Positions 48,282 to 57,072 are shown, counted from the first letter of the stretch. The stretch is 64,000 nt of DNA from a bacterium (GCA_905221115.1 CAJNBX010000003.1:1-64000); one strand, 5' to 3'. The notes: generated by a model not told the origin, from the letters alone. Translations and numbers: made by a program.

Positions 48282-48665
48282 TTAAGAAGACAGCTTGTTC
48301 TTTTTAAGGCTAACCTGACTACTAGATAATAGATACATTAAGGCATTAAAGACAATGAAAATATGGCCATAGAATAAAATCAACCTCACATCCAAACCAA
48401 GATAAAGTTTGACCATCAAAAAGATGAGCAAAAGAATTTGAAACCATACCGTTTTTCCAAAAATAAATTTAAAGCGGTTTTGAATGTCTACTTCCTTGAT
48501 TTTTACCGCCACCCCTTTATTAGCAAGAAGGAAAACGCCTGCTTCAAACAAGCCACTGTAGAGAACAATCCATCCAATCGATACATTAGAGATTTGTAAA
48601 AATGTCCCTAAAAGAATATTCAACATACTACTCAAGAAAATAACAAGAAATAATCTGTATTTCAT
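48282..48665 (-). CDS. blpX: BlpX-like immunity-region membrane protein
   Basis: A 127-residue protein with four predicted helices, starting MKYRLFLVIFLSSMLNILLG. The ATG at 48665 has GGAGGTATTTAAT in front; an upstream in-frame ATG overlaps this site. Position and size fit BlpX of pneumococcus, although I cannot confirm homology. Same operon as blpY. Confidence 0.6.
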   Translation of the reverse strand: MKYRLFLVIFLSSMLNILLGTFLQISNVSIGWIVLYSGLFEAGVFLLANKGVAVKIKEVDIQNRFKFIFGKTVWFQILLLIFLMVKLYLGLDVRLILFYGHIFIVFNALMYLLSSSQVSLKKNKLSS

Positions 48666-48747
48666 ATTAAATACCTCCATTCATTTATTTCACGAACGAT
48701 TTAATAGAAGCTTCTAATCAAAAATTCTGTCAGAAGAGGAAGACAAA

Positions 48748-49152
48748 CTACTTTTTATAATACTTCAATCCCCAAATGAGCAAAAGCATGATAAGCAAGC
48801 AGAGAACCGCACCAATATAGGCAATTAGTTGTTGGTAGAATTCTCCTGCTGTGATACCCCTATACAAACAAATAATAGACATAAAACCTGTCAAGCCGAT
48901 ATACATGAGTTGATTGGTTCTAGGACTAACCAAATCATCATCTTCAAACTCTCTAACCCTCATTTCCCTAGTGAGGTAAACCGTAACCAAAATAGAAGCC
49001 AAGTTAATAACCACTAAAAGAAATTGGAGGACTAAGGAAAAATTTAAAAACTGACGAGATAGAAATAGATAAGTAGAGACAAGTAAGGGCAACTGACCTA
49101 GGAACAATCTTGCAAGAAAGATGTTCCGTTTTTTAGCAAGAAAAGTTTTCAT
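48748..49152 (-). CDS. Blp-region membrane protein, 134 residues
   Basis: Starts MKTFLAKKRNIFLARLFLGQ at 49152. AAAGGAGC before the ATG and ATGA overlap with the preceding 54-residue gene fix the start. It has four hydrophobic segments, a conserved-looking cytoplasmic REFEDDDLVSPRTNQL loop and the C-terminal helix VLCLLIMLLLIWGLKYYKK. Resembles bacteriocin-immunity or DUF-type membrane proteins of blp loci; family not identified. Confidence 0.65.
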   Translation of the reverse strand: MKTFLAKKRNIFLARLFLGQLPLLVSTYLFLSRQFLNFSLVLQFLLVVINLASILVTVYLTREMRVREFEDDDLVSPRTNQLMYIGLTGFMSIICLYRGITAGEFYQQLIAYIGAVLCLLIMLLLIWGLKYYKK

Positions 49153-49313
49153 TTCTTTGCTCCTTTCTTTTTCATTAAAGCAAAATAGATCATAACTGCA
49201 ATCACATAGGCTATGGTATAAAATAGATGATACCAAGCACTCTCCCTAAGCGGATATAGAAAGATGGACATGATCAGATACAAGATGAAAATGACAAGTA
49301 TTTTTTTCTTCAT
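49149..49313 (-). CDS. Small blp-region membrane protein, 54 residues
   Basis: Starts MKKKILVIFILYLIMSIFLY and ends IYFALMKKKGAKK. It has two hydrophobic helices with a short loop and basic ends. AGGAGG lies seven bases before the ATG and the stop overlaps the next start, so it is well supported. It is the first gene after the BlpR-type promoter. No double-glycine leader, so it is not a bacteriocin precursor of the usual blp type. An immunity role is likely by position. Confidence 0.65.
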   Translation of the reverse strand: MKKKILVIFILYLIMSIFLYPLRESAWYHLFYTIAYVIAVMIYFALMKKKGAKK

Positions 49314-49359
49314 AAGATTTCCTCCTGAATCTTTGTTGAGCTAGAACCTTTACACTGCT

Positions 49360-49426
49360 AGTATAGCACTCATTTTGACCTTGGATTACTCAAATCATAA
49401 ATGGTCATCAAAACATCTTGAATTGT
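49360..49426 (-). promoter_or_regulatory. BlpR-controlled promoter of the immunity operon
   Basis: On the minus strand ACAATTCAAG, 11 bases, ACCATTTATG (49396-49426) form the paired direct repeats bound by BlpR. After exactly 30 bases comes TGCTATACT (TATACT complement 49360-49365). The blpS promoter at 52224 has the same 11-base and 30-base spacing. Confidence 0.8.
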
Positions 49427-49436
49427 TAAAAAATTT

Positions 49437-49466
49437 AAAAAGCAAGCATGGAAAACATACTTGCCC
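49437..49466 (-). terminator. Terminator downstream of the blpH-linked small gene
   Basis: On the minus strand GCAAG pairs with CTTGC around a 12-base loop and is followed by TTTTTAAATTTTTT. It separates the blpRH transcript from the immunity operon. Confidence 0.75.
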
Positions 49467-49511
49467 TGGGGAAACTTGACAATGTGAAAATACATCGAAA
49501 GCTATTCAGCC

Positions 49512-49868
49512 TTACTTCCGTATGTTCTCATATATTCTCATAATCGCAACAAGGATAGCAGCTGTCCCACTTGCCAAAGCGATAAGGGTAATGATAATGT
49601 TGAGGATTTCAGGCGTACTCCCTATTCTGTTGATAAGACGTAGTAGGGATATAACTGTCAACTGAATCAGGAGTATTGATTCTACTCTTACCAATGAAGT
49701 CAGTTGATTTTCAACCGCATATAAAAAGGCTGGTAACATAACACAGGCTATAGCAATCACAAACAGGTTGCCCCCTGTTTCTTCTCCCTTGTTCACCACG
49801 GAAATCATGAGAAGATTCGATGCTATAATCAACGTAGAACAGATGATAAAAAAGGATTTCTTATTCAT
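49512..49868 (-). CDS. Membrane protein downstream of blpH, 118 residues
   Basis: Starts MNKKSFFIICSTLIIASNLL. It has four hydrophobic segments with short loops and a basic end (MRIYENIRK). SD GAGGTATCATAA precedes the ATG. It lies 88 bases after the blpH stop, where pneumococcus has blpC and the blpAB transporter genes. No BlpR repeats precede it, so it is probably read through from blpRH. No family recognised; immunity-like by size and place. Confidence 0.65.
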   Translation of the reverse strand: MNKKSFFIICSTLIIASNLLMISVVNKGEETGGNLFVIAIACVMLPAFLYAVENQLTSLVRVESILLIQLTVISLLRLINRIGSTPEILNIIITLIALASGTAAILVAIMRIYENIRK

Positions 49869-49956
49869 TTATGATACCTCAGATACTCTAGTAAAAGTCA
49901 GGCTCGATAAAGACAAACTTTATCTGTTAACTTCTGCCAATTTTTTCACAAATTTT

Positions 49957-51306
49957 CTAATGACCAACCGGCAACAAGTGAACCGTTAAAACCTGACGAA
50001 AGACTTGATCTTGACAGGTGGTATTGAGACTGGTATTGGGATGACTTTCCACAATTTTCATAACGGTATAGAGACCAACTCCTCTTTCCTCCCCTTTAGA
50101 ACTCGCTCCAAAGGAGAAGATTTCAGAAATATCGATGCCCTCTTCTTTGATGGAATTCTCGATGATAAAGGTCTCCTGTTCTCCATTTTTTAAAAAGGCA
50201 ATTGAAACGTGAGGTTGATTAGTCTCTGCACTGGCTTCAATAGCATTATCACAAAGGATAGACACAATGGTTAGAAAATCAAGCAGGCTCATCCCTTCGA
50301 CCTGAATCTCCTCAGGAACTTCGACATTAAATACAATCTTCTTATCCCTAGCTTTTAGAAATTTCCCTGCTAGAAGACTTTTGAGGGCTTTATCACGAAT
50401 ATTCACCAATCTGCCCAAGTCATATTTATTGTCCTGCAATTTTTCACTAGAATCCTTTAAGACCGAGTCGTAGACCTCTTTTATCTGCTCCATATCCTCC
50501 TCTTCAATGCCCAGACGTAAGCTGGTCAAAAGGTTGGTGTAGTCATGGCGAAAACTCCGCACTTCCTTGTAAAGCTCCTCTATATGCCGACTATAGCGTT
50601 CCATATCTCTGTAGCGCAAGGCCAGCTCTTGGTCCAGTCTCTCATGGAGTTTGTCCTTCAAATAGGTATCCAATTTCTTGATAATCCCCATAAAAAAGAG
50701 CAAGTAAAACACTAGAATCAGATGACGCACAGTCTTTGATTGAATACCTTGTTCATATTCAAAGTAAGACAGACTTTGCATAACTAGATAATAGGCCCCC
50801 ATTATCCAGTTAATCGTAGTCAGGGACTTTTGAAAACCTTTATCTAGAATCTCCTTTCTCAAGTTAGTGAAATCATAGTCCAACCATTTCAAAAAGACTA
50901 AAACTATGAAGCAAACGAATATCGTCATCAATAAAAAGATAGGATTGCTATCTTTATCTACAATTTCTTGTCCCAAAAATGGAAGCACAAAATAGGAGAC
51001 CCCTCTATAAAAGAGATTCACCAATATCATTGGAAAGAGACCATAAAAGAAGAGGAGTTTTTTAGGAAGGCCTCTTAACAATAAGAAAGATAAGCCAATG
51101 CCGTACAAAGGTTCTATAAAATAAGATAGATAATCATTTCCTACTATATAGCTAATCATTACAAAAACAACTTCCAAAAGTAGTTTAAAAAGAAAAGCCT
51201 TAAAAATTCTATCGAAAGTGAGACTAATTCCATCTACCTTAAAGAAAATGACAATTTTTAGTCCATGAGTAACAAGTGTATACAATAATATCCAAATATT
51301 ATACAT
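49957..51306 (-). CDS. blpH: Pheromone-sensing histidine kinase BlpH
   Basis: A 449-residue AgrC/ComD-type (HPK10) kinase. Six to seven N-terminal helices form the peptide receptor. The histidine lies in YKEVRSFRHDYTNLLTSLRL. An HATPase_c_5 domain with DNAIEASAETNQPHVSIAF and GVGLYTVMKIV follows. Normally detects the BlpC peptide and phosphorylates BlpR. Gene order blpR-blpH is conserved (13-base gap), but no blpC follows here, so the inducing peptide must come from elsewhere. Confidence 0.92.
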   Translation of the reverse strand: MYNIWILLYTLVTHGLKIVIFFKVDGISLTFDRIFKAFLFKLLLEVVFVMISYIVGNDYLSYFIEPLYGIGLSFLLLRGLPKKLLFFYGLFPMILVNLFYRGVSYFVLPFLGQEIVDKDSNPIFLLMTIFVCFIVLVFLKWLDYDFTNLRKEILDKGFQKSLTTINWIMGAYYLVMQSLSYFEYEQGIQSKTVRHLILVFYLLFFMGIIKKLDTYLKDKLHERLDQELALRYRDMERYSRHIEELYKEVRSFRHDYTNLLTSLRLGIEEEDMEQIKEVYDSVLKDSSEKLQDNKYDLGRLVNIRDKALKSLLAGKFLKARDKKIVFNVEVPEEIQVEGMSLLDFLTIVSILCDNAIEASAETNQPHVSIAFLKNGEQETFIIENSIKEEGIDISEIFSFGASSKGEERGVGLYTVMKIVESHPNTSLNTTCQDQVFRQVLTVHLLPVGH

Positions 51307-51319
51307 AAGTTCTCCTAAC

Positions 51320-52057
51320 TCAATGCAAGTTATTGATAGCCTCAGATACTTCCCTGACCTTATAACGCGCTATCATACAGCTTCCACCATTGGGAAAGAA
51401 AAGGAGTTTTTCTTTCTTATCCAAACGCACCACATTGACAGGATTGATGAGAAAAGAGCGGTGGCACTGGAAGAGACGGGGTTCCTGCTTGAAAACCTCC
51501 TCTAAACTCGCTGTAAATTCCAGCCTGTCTGTCTTGGTATAGAGAATAACACGATGGGCTCTGGGCGATGTTTCGAGATAGTAAACTTCTTTAAAAGGAT
51601 ACTGGAATTGGGCAAATTTTGATTTAAAGTAAAAGCAATCTTCCGCCAGACTTTTACTATCTTGACTATTGGCATAGAGGAGGGCTGTTTCGATACGAGA
51701 TTCAAACTCCTCTGCTGACAAGGCCTTATCAATGTAGTCCAAAGCAGACACTTGGTAGCGAAAGGACAGGGGCATAAACTCTGAGTGAGTCGTCACAAAG
51801 ACAATCAGGGCATAGGGGTCTCGATCCCGAATCTTTCTAGCCACTTCCAGCCCTTTCATCTCCTCATTTCGAATCTCAATATCCAAAAAGAATAGCTGAT
51901 GCGCTCCCTTCTCATGCACCTCTGCCAGCAGTTGGTCTGGCTTGCCAAAGACCTCAAAAGAACTCGGAGTGATCTGGTGTTCCTTCAAGAGTTTCTCAAT
52001 CGTCGTTTCAATCCTAGTCTGCTGGGAAAAATCATCTTCTAAAACAAATATTCTCAT
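51320..52057 (-). CDS. blpR: LytTR response regulator BlpR
   Basis: A 245-residue AgrA/ComE-type regulator. The receiver domain (1-125) opens MRIFVLEDDFSQQTRIETTI with the phosphoacceptor Asp in HQLFFLDIEIRNEEMKGLEV. The C-terminal LytTR DNA-binding domain (about 145-245) includes YYLETSPRAHRVILYTKTDRLEF and LFQCHRSFLINPVNV. Binds pairs of ACCATTCA-like direct repeats, two of which are present in this locus (49396, 52224). Confidence 0.93.
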   Translation of the reverse strand: MRIFVLEDDFSQQTRIETTIEKLLKEHQITPSSFEVFGKPDQLLAEVHEKGAHQLFFLDIEIRNEEMKGLEVARKIRDRDPYALIVFVTTHSEFMPLSFRYQVSALDYIDKALSAEEFESRIETALLYANSQDSKSLAEDCFYFKSKFAQFQYPFKEVYYLETSPRAHRVILYTKTDRLEFTASLEEVFKQEPRLFQCHRSFLINPVNVVRLDKKEKLLFFPNGGSCMIARYKVREVSEAINNLH

Positions 52058-52223
52058 CTTCTTACTCCCCTTGTTTCAATTTCTTCCTAAAAAGAGAATA
52101 GCAAAAATACTCTGACATAAGCCCACCAAATCTTAAACAGGCCTTCAAAGCTCCTGAAAGGTAGCTTGTTCCTCAAATAAGCATAATATTCTTACAACTA
52201 TTTTATCATAAAATCTTAACAGG

Positions 52224-52290
52224 ACCATTCAGGAAATTTCAAGAACAATTAAAGATTTGAAGGCGAAAAAGGAGATAAAAGTGATAGACT
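52224..52290 (+). promoter_or_regulatory. BlpR-controlled promoter of blpS
   Basis: ACCATTCAGG, 11 bases, ACAATTAAAG (52224-52254), then exactly 30 bases to TGATAGACT (TAGACT 52285-52290). It lies in the blpR-blpS intergenic region. Confidence 0.82.
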
Positions 52291-52352
52291 GACAGTATCA
52301 AAACACAGTTGCTAGAATCAAGACTAGCACCCAGATTAAAGGAGGAATTCTC

Positions 52353-52682
52353 ATGACTGATACAGACCCTATCAAAAGAGCTCAGACTCTGATTACTGAC
52401 TTAAACAAAGCCTATCAAGCATGCAAACAGGCAACCGCTGACGACGTCCGCTTTCAGGAGCAATTAAACTCTATTCTTGGCTTTCTAGCCAAAGCTGAGA
52501 CAGTGGATAATCGAGTCTTGATTGAACTGGAAAAATTTTACCAGACTTCCAGTCTTCTCATGGGACTCAGCGCTCTCAATCCTGATGCTCCTACTCGCGC
52601 CGCTTGGCGTGCCTATGACCGTTTCCACTTTGACCAAGTCAAGACCAAGTTGAGTCTCTACGGACCAACCATTATCTTATAG
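52353..52682 (+). CDS. blpS: BlpS-like protein
   Basis: A 109-residue soluble helical protein (LITDLNKAYQACKQATADDV, NRVLIELEKFYQTSSLLMGL). It resembles small bacteriocin-immunity/accessory proteins. Its place, divergent from blpR with a BlpR promoter, matches blpS of pneumococcus. AAAGGAGGAATTCTC lies before the ATG. Function in the blp system is not established. Only plus-strand gene of the locus. Confidence 0.78.
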   Translation: MTDTDPIKRAQTLITDLNKAYQACKQATADDVRFQEQLNSILGFLAKAETVDNRVLIELEKFYQTSSLLMGLSALNPDAPTRAAWRAYDRFHFDQVKTKLSLYGPTIIL

Positions 52683-52688
52683 AAAATA

Positions 52689-52726
52689 AAAGAAGTTGAT
52701 ACAAACTGAACTCAACTTCTTTTTTA
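52689..52726. terminator. Shared terminator of blpS and ecsB
   Basis: AGAAGTTGA pairs with TCAACTTCT and is flanked by A-rich sequence on one side and TTTTTT on the other, between two convergent genes. Confidence 0.8.
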
Positions 52727-52744
52727 GTATCATATAAGTACGTT

Positions 52745-53794
52745 TTAGTCCTGCATCTGACGGTTGATCTGATAAGGCAAATACAAGACTAGTAAAACCA
52801 AACCAGCTCCCAGCAAGGCTAGAAGGGCAAGTTTTTCTTGGAAGGTAATCAACCCGACAACTAATTCCACTACTAATACCAAACTGGTCAATCCTCGGAC
52901 TACAGCCTGTAAGCCTTTTTCCTTTTGCCCCTTGTCCAGTGGAAAGAGTTGGGTCAAATACTGGTAGTCAAAAGCGTGATAGAGGGCCAATAACTGGAAG
53001 AGCAAGAGGTAGTTAAAGAGAACTACCACTGCTGTTGCAATCCAAGCTTGCTCGATAAAGACCTGCGCCAGTATGGAAAGCAATAGCAAACGGAGACTAA
53101 GGGCAAAGAGGTCTCCATTTCGCAGATAAGAACGCAGATAGAGATTTTGCCAAATCTTTCCAGGCACCTTCTGAACAGCCTTTAGGATAAAGTCCAGATA
53201 GGCACGACGCTTGACGCTGTTTGAAATTCCCTTGACCTGGGTAAAGAGAGCAAAGAAACGAAGCAAGACTTGCTTACGCTTACTTTCTTGGGAAATGACA
53301 TAGTCCCAGTTTAGACCAGTTTCAGTGAAAAACTTGCTTGCTTTTTGACGAAAGAAGAAATATTTACCTACTCCCAATAAAAGTACATAGACCAAAAAAA
53401 CTGGTATGCCATAACCCATTGCCAAAAATAGGGGAGCAAACAAAAGCAAGAAAAGAGTCTGGACAAAAAGCCAAAAGACTAGGGAAATCCCTGTTTGATG
53501 CTTGAGATGGAGCTTGATTTCCTCTTCCCCGACCAAGAGAAAAAGCTTGTCTGGAGCCTCCATGTAAGTGGCAATTCCTCCCCAAAGCAAAAGCAAAATA
53601 GAGGTAATACCTACAAACAAAAGGATGGGCCAATGATTTTCAGGAAAATGTTGCAAGAGTTGGCTGTACTGGTAGGCTAGAAAGCCCAGAAGGACAAGCA
53701 GGAACAAGACAAAGTGGTCATTGAGAACATAGCGCAGATAACCAAGACACTCCTTACGAAAAGCCTGCTTTCTCTTTAAAAACAAGTCTTTCAT
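52745..53794 (-). CDS. ecsB: ABC transporter permease, EcsB family
   Basis: A 349-residue integral membrane protein with about eight helices. It belongs to the EcsB family through position after the EcsA-type ATPase, length and patches such as LFLLVGEEEIKLHLKHQTGI. In B. subtilis the Ecs exporter influences secretion and membrane proteolysis; substrates are uncertain. Start overlaps the ATPase stop by four bases. Confidence 0.82.
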   Translation of the reverse strand: MKDLFLKRKQAFRKECLGYLRYVLNDHFVLFLLVLLGFLAYQYSQLLQHFPENHWPILLFVGITSILLLLWGGIATYMEAPDKLFLLVGEEEIKLHLKHQTGISLVFWLFVQTLFLLLFAPLFLAMGYGIPVFLVYVLLLGVGKYFFFRQKASKFFTETGLNWDYVISQESKRKQVLLRFFALFTQVKGISNSVKRRAYLDFILKAVQKVPGKIWQNLYLRSYLRNGDLFALSLRLLLLSILAQVFIEQAWIATAVVVLFNYLLLFQLLALYHAFDYQYLTQLFPLDKGQKEKGLQAVVRGLTSLVLVVELVVGLITFQEKLALLALLGAGLVLLVLYLPYQINRQMQD

Positions 53795-54522
53795 AGCTCC
53801 TCCTCTTTGGTCAGAGCCAAGTAAATATCATTCAGACTAGCCTCAGGCATGTCAAAGGCTTCGCGCAATTGCGCCAGATTTCCCTTAGCACGCACCTCCC
53901 CCTTGTGGAGAATGACAAAGGCATCACACATCTTCTCCGCCGAATCCAGCACGTGGGTACTCATGAGAATAGACTTGCCCTTTTGCTTTTCCACTTCCAA
54001 AAGCTGAATCAAGTCCGCAATAGCCAGCGGATCAAGACCAAGGAAAGGCTCATCCACGATGAAAAGACTCGGATCCACCACAAAAGCACAGATAATCATG
54101 ACCTTCTGCTTCATCCCTTTGGAAAAATGAACAGGGAACCAGTCCAATTTCTGGTCCAGACGGAACATTTTTAACAAGGGTTCTACTCGCTCAAAAGCCA
54201 CTTTCTGCTCGATACCATAAGCCATAGCAACCGTTTCGATATGCTCTCTGAGGGTTAATTCCTCATACAGACTGGGTGTCTCAGGAATGTAGCCAATCTG
54301 TTTGCGGTAGTTAGTCGCGTCTTTTTGCAAAGTCAAACCGTTGATATTGATAGATCCGCTATAAGGTGTCAACAGACCGATAATTTCATTGATTGTCGTT
54401 GATTTCCCAGCACCATTGAGACCGATCAAACCGACCAACTGCCCACTTTCAACAGTAAAGGACACATCTTTCAAGACAGGGACATGAACATAGCCACCTG
54501 TCAGGTTTTTTATTTCTAACAT
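53791..54522 (-). CDS. ecsA: ABC transporter ATP-binding protein, EcsA family
   Basis: A 243-residue ATPase: Walker A GLIGLNGAGKSTTINEII, signature region FSKGMKQKVMIICAF (variant of LSGGQ), Walker B SLFIVDEPFLGLDP and H-loop MSTHVLDSAEKMC. Coupled with the EcsB-like permease. The promoter region is shared with the divergent hit gene. SD GGAGAAAAT precedes the ATG. Confidence 0.88.
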   Translation of the reverse strand: MLEIKNLTGGYVHVPVLKDVSFTVESGQLVGLIGLNGAGKSTTINEIIGLLTPYSGSININGLTLQKDATNYRKQIGYIPETPSLYEELTLREHIETVAMAYGIEQKVAFERVEPLLKMFRLDQKLDWFPVHFSKGMKQKVMIICAFVVDPSLFIVDEPFLGLDPLAIADLIQLLEVEKQKGKSILMSTHVLDSAEKMCDAFVILHKGEVRAKGNLAQLREAFDMPEASLNDIYLALTKEEEL

Positions 54523-54536
54523 ATTTTCTCCAAATC

Positions 54537-54566
54537 TGGTATAATGTAGCTATATTATATCAAAAT
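54537..54566. promoter_or_regulatory. Overlapping divergent promoters of ecsA and hit
   Basis: A plus-strand TGGTATAAT (54537-54545) points to hit, and a minus-strand TGATATAAT (around 54554-54562) points to ecsA. Both are extended -10 elements and lie close together. Confidence 0.55.
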
Positions 54567-54589
54567 TCAATACAGTAGAGGTAGATTTT

Positions 54590-55000
54590 ATGTCAGATTG
54601 CATTTTTTGTAAAATCATTGCAGGGGAAATTCCTGCATCAAAAGTATATGAAGATGAGCAAGTCCTTGCCTTTCTTGATATCTCTCAAGTAACGCCTGGA
54701 CACACTTTGGTCGTACCAAAAGAACACTATCGCAATCTTTTGGAAATGGACGCTACTAGCGCCAGCCAACTCTTTGCCCAAGTGCCAAAAGTAGCACAAA
54801 AAGTCATGAAAGCTACCAAAGCTGCTGGCATGAATATCATTGCCAACTGTGAAGAAATCGCTGGTCAAACAGTCTTTCATACCCACGTTCACCTCGTGCC
54901 TCGCTACAGTGCGGACGATGACCTCAAGATTGATTTTATCGCCCACGAACCAGACTTTGACAAACTTGCTCAAGTCGCTGAAACCATCAAAAATGCCTAA
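54590..55000 (+). CDS. hit: HIT family nucleotide hydrolase
   Basis: A 136-residue histidine-triad hydrolase of the Hint group, which acts on purine nucleoside phosphoramidates. Typical opening is DCIFCKIIAGEIPASKVYED, with zinc-type cysteines and the triad HTHVHLVPRYSADDDL. Followed after nine bases by a small membrane-protein gene. Confidence 0.93.
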   Translation: MSDCIFCKIIAGEIPASKVYEDEQVLAFLDISQVTPGHTLVVPKEHYRNLLEMDATSASQLFAQVPKVAQKVMKATKAAGMNIIANCEEIAGQTVFHTHVHLVPRYSADDDLKIDFIAHEPDFDKLAQVAETIKNA

Positions 55001-55009
55001 GGAGTTGCC

Positions 55010-55297
55010 ATGAAATTATCCAACCTACTGCTATTTGCAGGAGCTGCAGCTGGAAGTTATCTGATCACAAAAAATCGCCAAGTCATCACATATGAAGTCT
55101 TGAATACCACTGACCGCGTTCAAGCTATCAAGGACGATGTGGGTATTATCCAAAACAGCCTGCACATCATCGACCAGCAAAAAGAACTCATCAAGGAATA
55201 CCAAGAAGACCTCACCTACAAGTTTAAGGTCTTGGAAAAGGATATCCAGACCAGACTAGCTGTGATAAAAGAAACACAGGAAATTGAAGATAAGTAA
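55010..55297 (+). CDS. Small membrane-anchored coiled protein
   Basis: A 95-residue protein. It has one N-terminal transmembrane helix (LSNLLLFAGAAAGSYLI) then a helical, charged domain (DRVQAIKDDVGIIQNSLHII and onward) likely to form a coiled coil. Resembles YtxH-like or other streptococcal hypotheticals next to hit. Function unknown. Ends at a strong terminator. Confidence 0.75.
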   Translation: MKLSNLLLFAGAAAGSYLITKNRQVITYEVLNTTDRVQAIKDDVGIIQNSLHIIDQQKELIKEYQEDLTYKFKVLEKDIQTRLAVIKETQEIEDK

Positions 55298-55320
55298 AAA
55301 GAGCCCAACGGCTCTTTTTA
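55296..55320. terminator. Terminator after the hit operon
   Basis: AAAAAGAGCC-CAAC-GGCTCTTTTTA, symmetrical, overlapping the stop of the small membrane-protein gene. Confidence 0.85.
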
Positions 55321-55337
55321 GTTTATAGATTTTTTAA

Positions 55338-55470
55338 GACTTTCCTTAAGTAATGACGGACGGTAGCGACCTTCTTCGAAGTTCCATACCTAAACTTTGA
55401 GCCTAGGTCTCAAAGTTTCCGAACACCTGAAATCAAACTGTTGCAGGTGTTTTCATTACGGCGGAAAGTC
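55338..55470. repeat. Structured intergenic element, copy C (between hit operon and dnaJ)
   Basis: Plus strand: P1 GACTTTCC/GGAAAGTC (55338-55345, 55463-55470); P2 GTAATG/CATTAC (55350, 55454); P3 GGTA-gcg-ACCTTC/GAAGTT-cca-TACC; P4 ACTTTGAG/CTCAAAGT with loop CCTAGGT; P5 ACACCTG/CAGGTGT. Relative to copies A and B nearly every stem is changed on both sides together. The active strand is not known. Confidence 0.75.
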
Positions 55471-55487
55471 TGGGAAAGTATTTGATT

Positions 55488-55640
55488 TATACTCAATGAA
55501 AATCAAAAAGCAAACTAGGAAACTAGCCGCAGGTTGCTCAAAACACTGTTTTGAGGTTGTAGATAAGACTGACGAAGTTAGTCACATATATACGGCAAGG
55601 CGACGTTGACGCGGTTTGAAGAGATTTTCGAAGAGTATTA
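55488..55640. repeat. BOX element with complete boxA
   Basis: Starts TATACTCAATGAAAATCAAA, has one CAAAACACTGTTTTG hairpin module, the segment CATATATACGGCAAGGCGACG, and ends GATTTTCGAAGAGTATTA. It is 18 bases after structured element copy C, in the 440-base gene-free stretch 55298-55737. That stretch otherwise holds only terminators and about 70 bases of unremarkable sequence. Confidence 0.92.
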
Positions 55641-55710
55641 GTTATGAAATGGTGAATGAGTTGTCTAAATTGTAATGTATAGTTGATGAGATATTGCTTG
55701 TTTCCACTTA

Positions 55711-55737
55711 AAAAAGAGCCACTCGGCTCTTTTTGTT
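55711..55737 (-). terminator. Terminator of dnaJ
   Basis: AAAAAGAGCC-GAGT-GGCTCTTTTTT on the minus strand, immediately after the dnaJ stop. Confidence 0.85.
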
Positions 55738-56874
55738 TTATTCTCCTTCAAAGGCATCTTTAATATGGTCAAAGAAGCCTTTTTTCTTTGGATTGACTTT
55801 TAAATCACCTGCAGCTGCGAATTCTTTCAAGGCTGCTTTTTGGCGGTCGTTCAAGCCTGTCGGTGTTACGACATTGACAGTAACGTATTGGTCACCAACC
55901 GCACCGCCTCGAAGACTCGGAGCTCCTTTGCCACGTAGACGGAATTTCTTACCAGTCTGAGTTCCCTCTGGGATAACCAATTCAACATCACCGTGAACCG
56001 TTGGGATATCAACTGTGTCACCAAGAGCTGCTTGGACAAAGTTAAGGTTGAGATTGTAGAAGATAGTCGTTCCTTCACGTTCAAACTTGTCGCTGGCTTC
56101 CACAGAAACTACTACATACAAGTCACCATAAGGTCCACCGTTAAAGCCAGCCTCACCTTGACCAGCTAGGCGAATTTGTTGACCTGTTTCCACACCAGCA
56201 GGGATTTTGACATGTACACTATGGGCTTGTTTTTCATGCCCTGTTCCATGGCAAGTTGTACATGGATCTTTGATTTCTTTTCCACGACCATGACAGACAT
56301 CACAGGTTACTTGACGACGCATCATACCAAGCGGAGTCTGCGTATCGACGTTAATAACACCAGCGCCATGACAGCGTCCACAAGTGACTGGACTTGTTCC
56401 TGGTTTAGCACCTGAGCCATTACATGTACTACAGCTTGCTTCACGATTGTACTTAACCTCTTTTTCAGCTCCAAAAATAGCTTCTTCAAAGGTCAAATTC
56501 ACACGGTATTGGAGGTCATCCCCCTGACGAGGAGCATTTGGATTGCGTGAAGCACCGCCTCCGCCGAAGAAACTTGAGAAGATATCTTCAAAACCACCGA
56601 AGCCTCCTGCCCCATCGAAACCGCCGAAACCACCAGCTCCACCAAAACCACCGTTGGCTCCGGCAGCACCATATTGGTCATAGGCAGCACGTTTTTGGTC
56701 GTCACTCAAAGTCTCATAGGCTTCCTGAACTTCCTTGTACTTTTCCTCAGCACCAGGCTCCTTGTTGATATCTGGGTGGTATTTTTTCGAAAGCTTACGA
56801 TAAGCCTTTTTGATTTCGTCTGCCGAAGCGTTTTTTGACACCCCCAGACGATCATAAAATTCAGTATTGTTCAT
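55738..56874 (-). CDS. dnaJ: Chaperone protein DnaJ
   Basis: A 378-residue type I Hsp40. The J domain has the HPD motif ([12 protein letters not shown]). A Gly/Phe region follows, then four zinc-binding repeats ([32 protein letters not shown]) and C-terminal substrate-binding barrels. Start [11 protein letters not shown] at 56874 gives the normal length; its ribosome site is weak. It is separated from dnaK by a DJ-1 family gene and two terminator-like hairpins, so it is probably not in the dnaK transcript. Confidence 0.97.
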   Translation of the reverse strand: MNNTEFYDRLGVSKNASADEIKKAYRKLSKKYHPDINKEPGAEEKYKEVQEAYETLSDDQKRAAYDQYGAAGANGGFGGAGGFGGFDGAGGFGGFEDIFSSFFGGGGASRNPNAPRQGDDLQYRVNLTFEEAIFGAEKEVKYNREASCSTCNGSGAKPGTSPVTCGRCHGAGVINVDTQTPLGMMRRQVTCDVCHGRGKEIKDPCTTCHGTGHEKQAHSVHVKIPAGVETGQQIRLAGQGEAGFNGGPYGDLYVVVSVEASDKFEREGTTIFYNLNLNFVQAALGDTVDIPTVHGDVELVIPEGTQTGKKFRLRGKGAPSLRGGAVGDQYVTVNVVTPTGLNDRQKAALKEFAAAGDLKVNPKKKGFFDHIKDAFEGE

Positions 56875-56903
56875 ACAAGATACCAAGACCGTAAAATTCG
56901 ACT

Positions 56904-56960
56904 GAAAAATAGGAAATCTGACGCTGGAGCGATGCTCCTAGGCAGATTTATCTTTTTTTC
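56904..56960. terminator. Bidirectional terminator-like element, copy D2 (upstream of dnaJ)
   Basis: Flanks GAAAAATAGGAA and TTATCTTTTTTTC enclose stem ATCTG/CAGAT, with an inner GGAGC-GAT-GCTCC hairpin. The same flanks and loop occur in inverted orientation at 57928-57983 around a different stem. Both sides are U-rich in the RNA sense, so it may terminate either strand. Confidence 0.7.
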
Positions 56961-57012
56961 GAGAATTTAGGTCGGGTTCAATTCCTTTCTTTTATATTGA
57001 GTAAGAAACTTT

Positions 57013-57055
57013 GGAACCCGTGTTCAATTCCCTGAACACCTTTGTTCCTTTCTAT
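57013..57055. other. Nested inverted repeat after the DJ-1 gene
   Basis: GGAAC/GTTCC outer and GTGTTCA/TGAACAC inner arms, within 60 bases of the stop of the DJ-1 gene. T-rich sequence follows on the minus strand. Possibly a terminator or a repeat fragment. Confidence 0.4.
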
Positions 57056-57072
57056 AATTTACATGTAAATCT

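Noticed and set aside
49768..49989. Plus-strand frame after blpH, considered as a possible blpC pheromone gene
   Set aside because: No double-glycine leader, no ribosome site, and on the wrong strand for the locus; it is antisense to the 118-residue gene.
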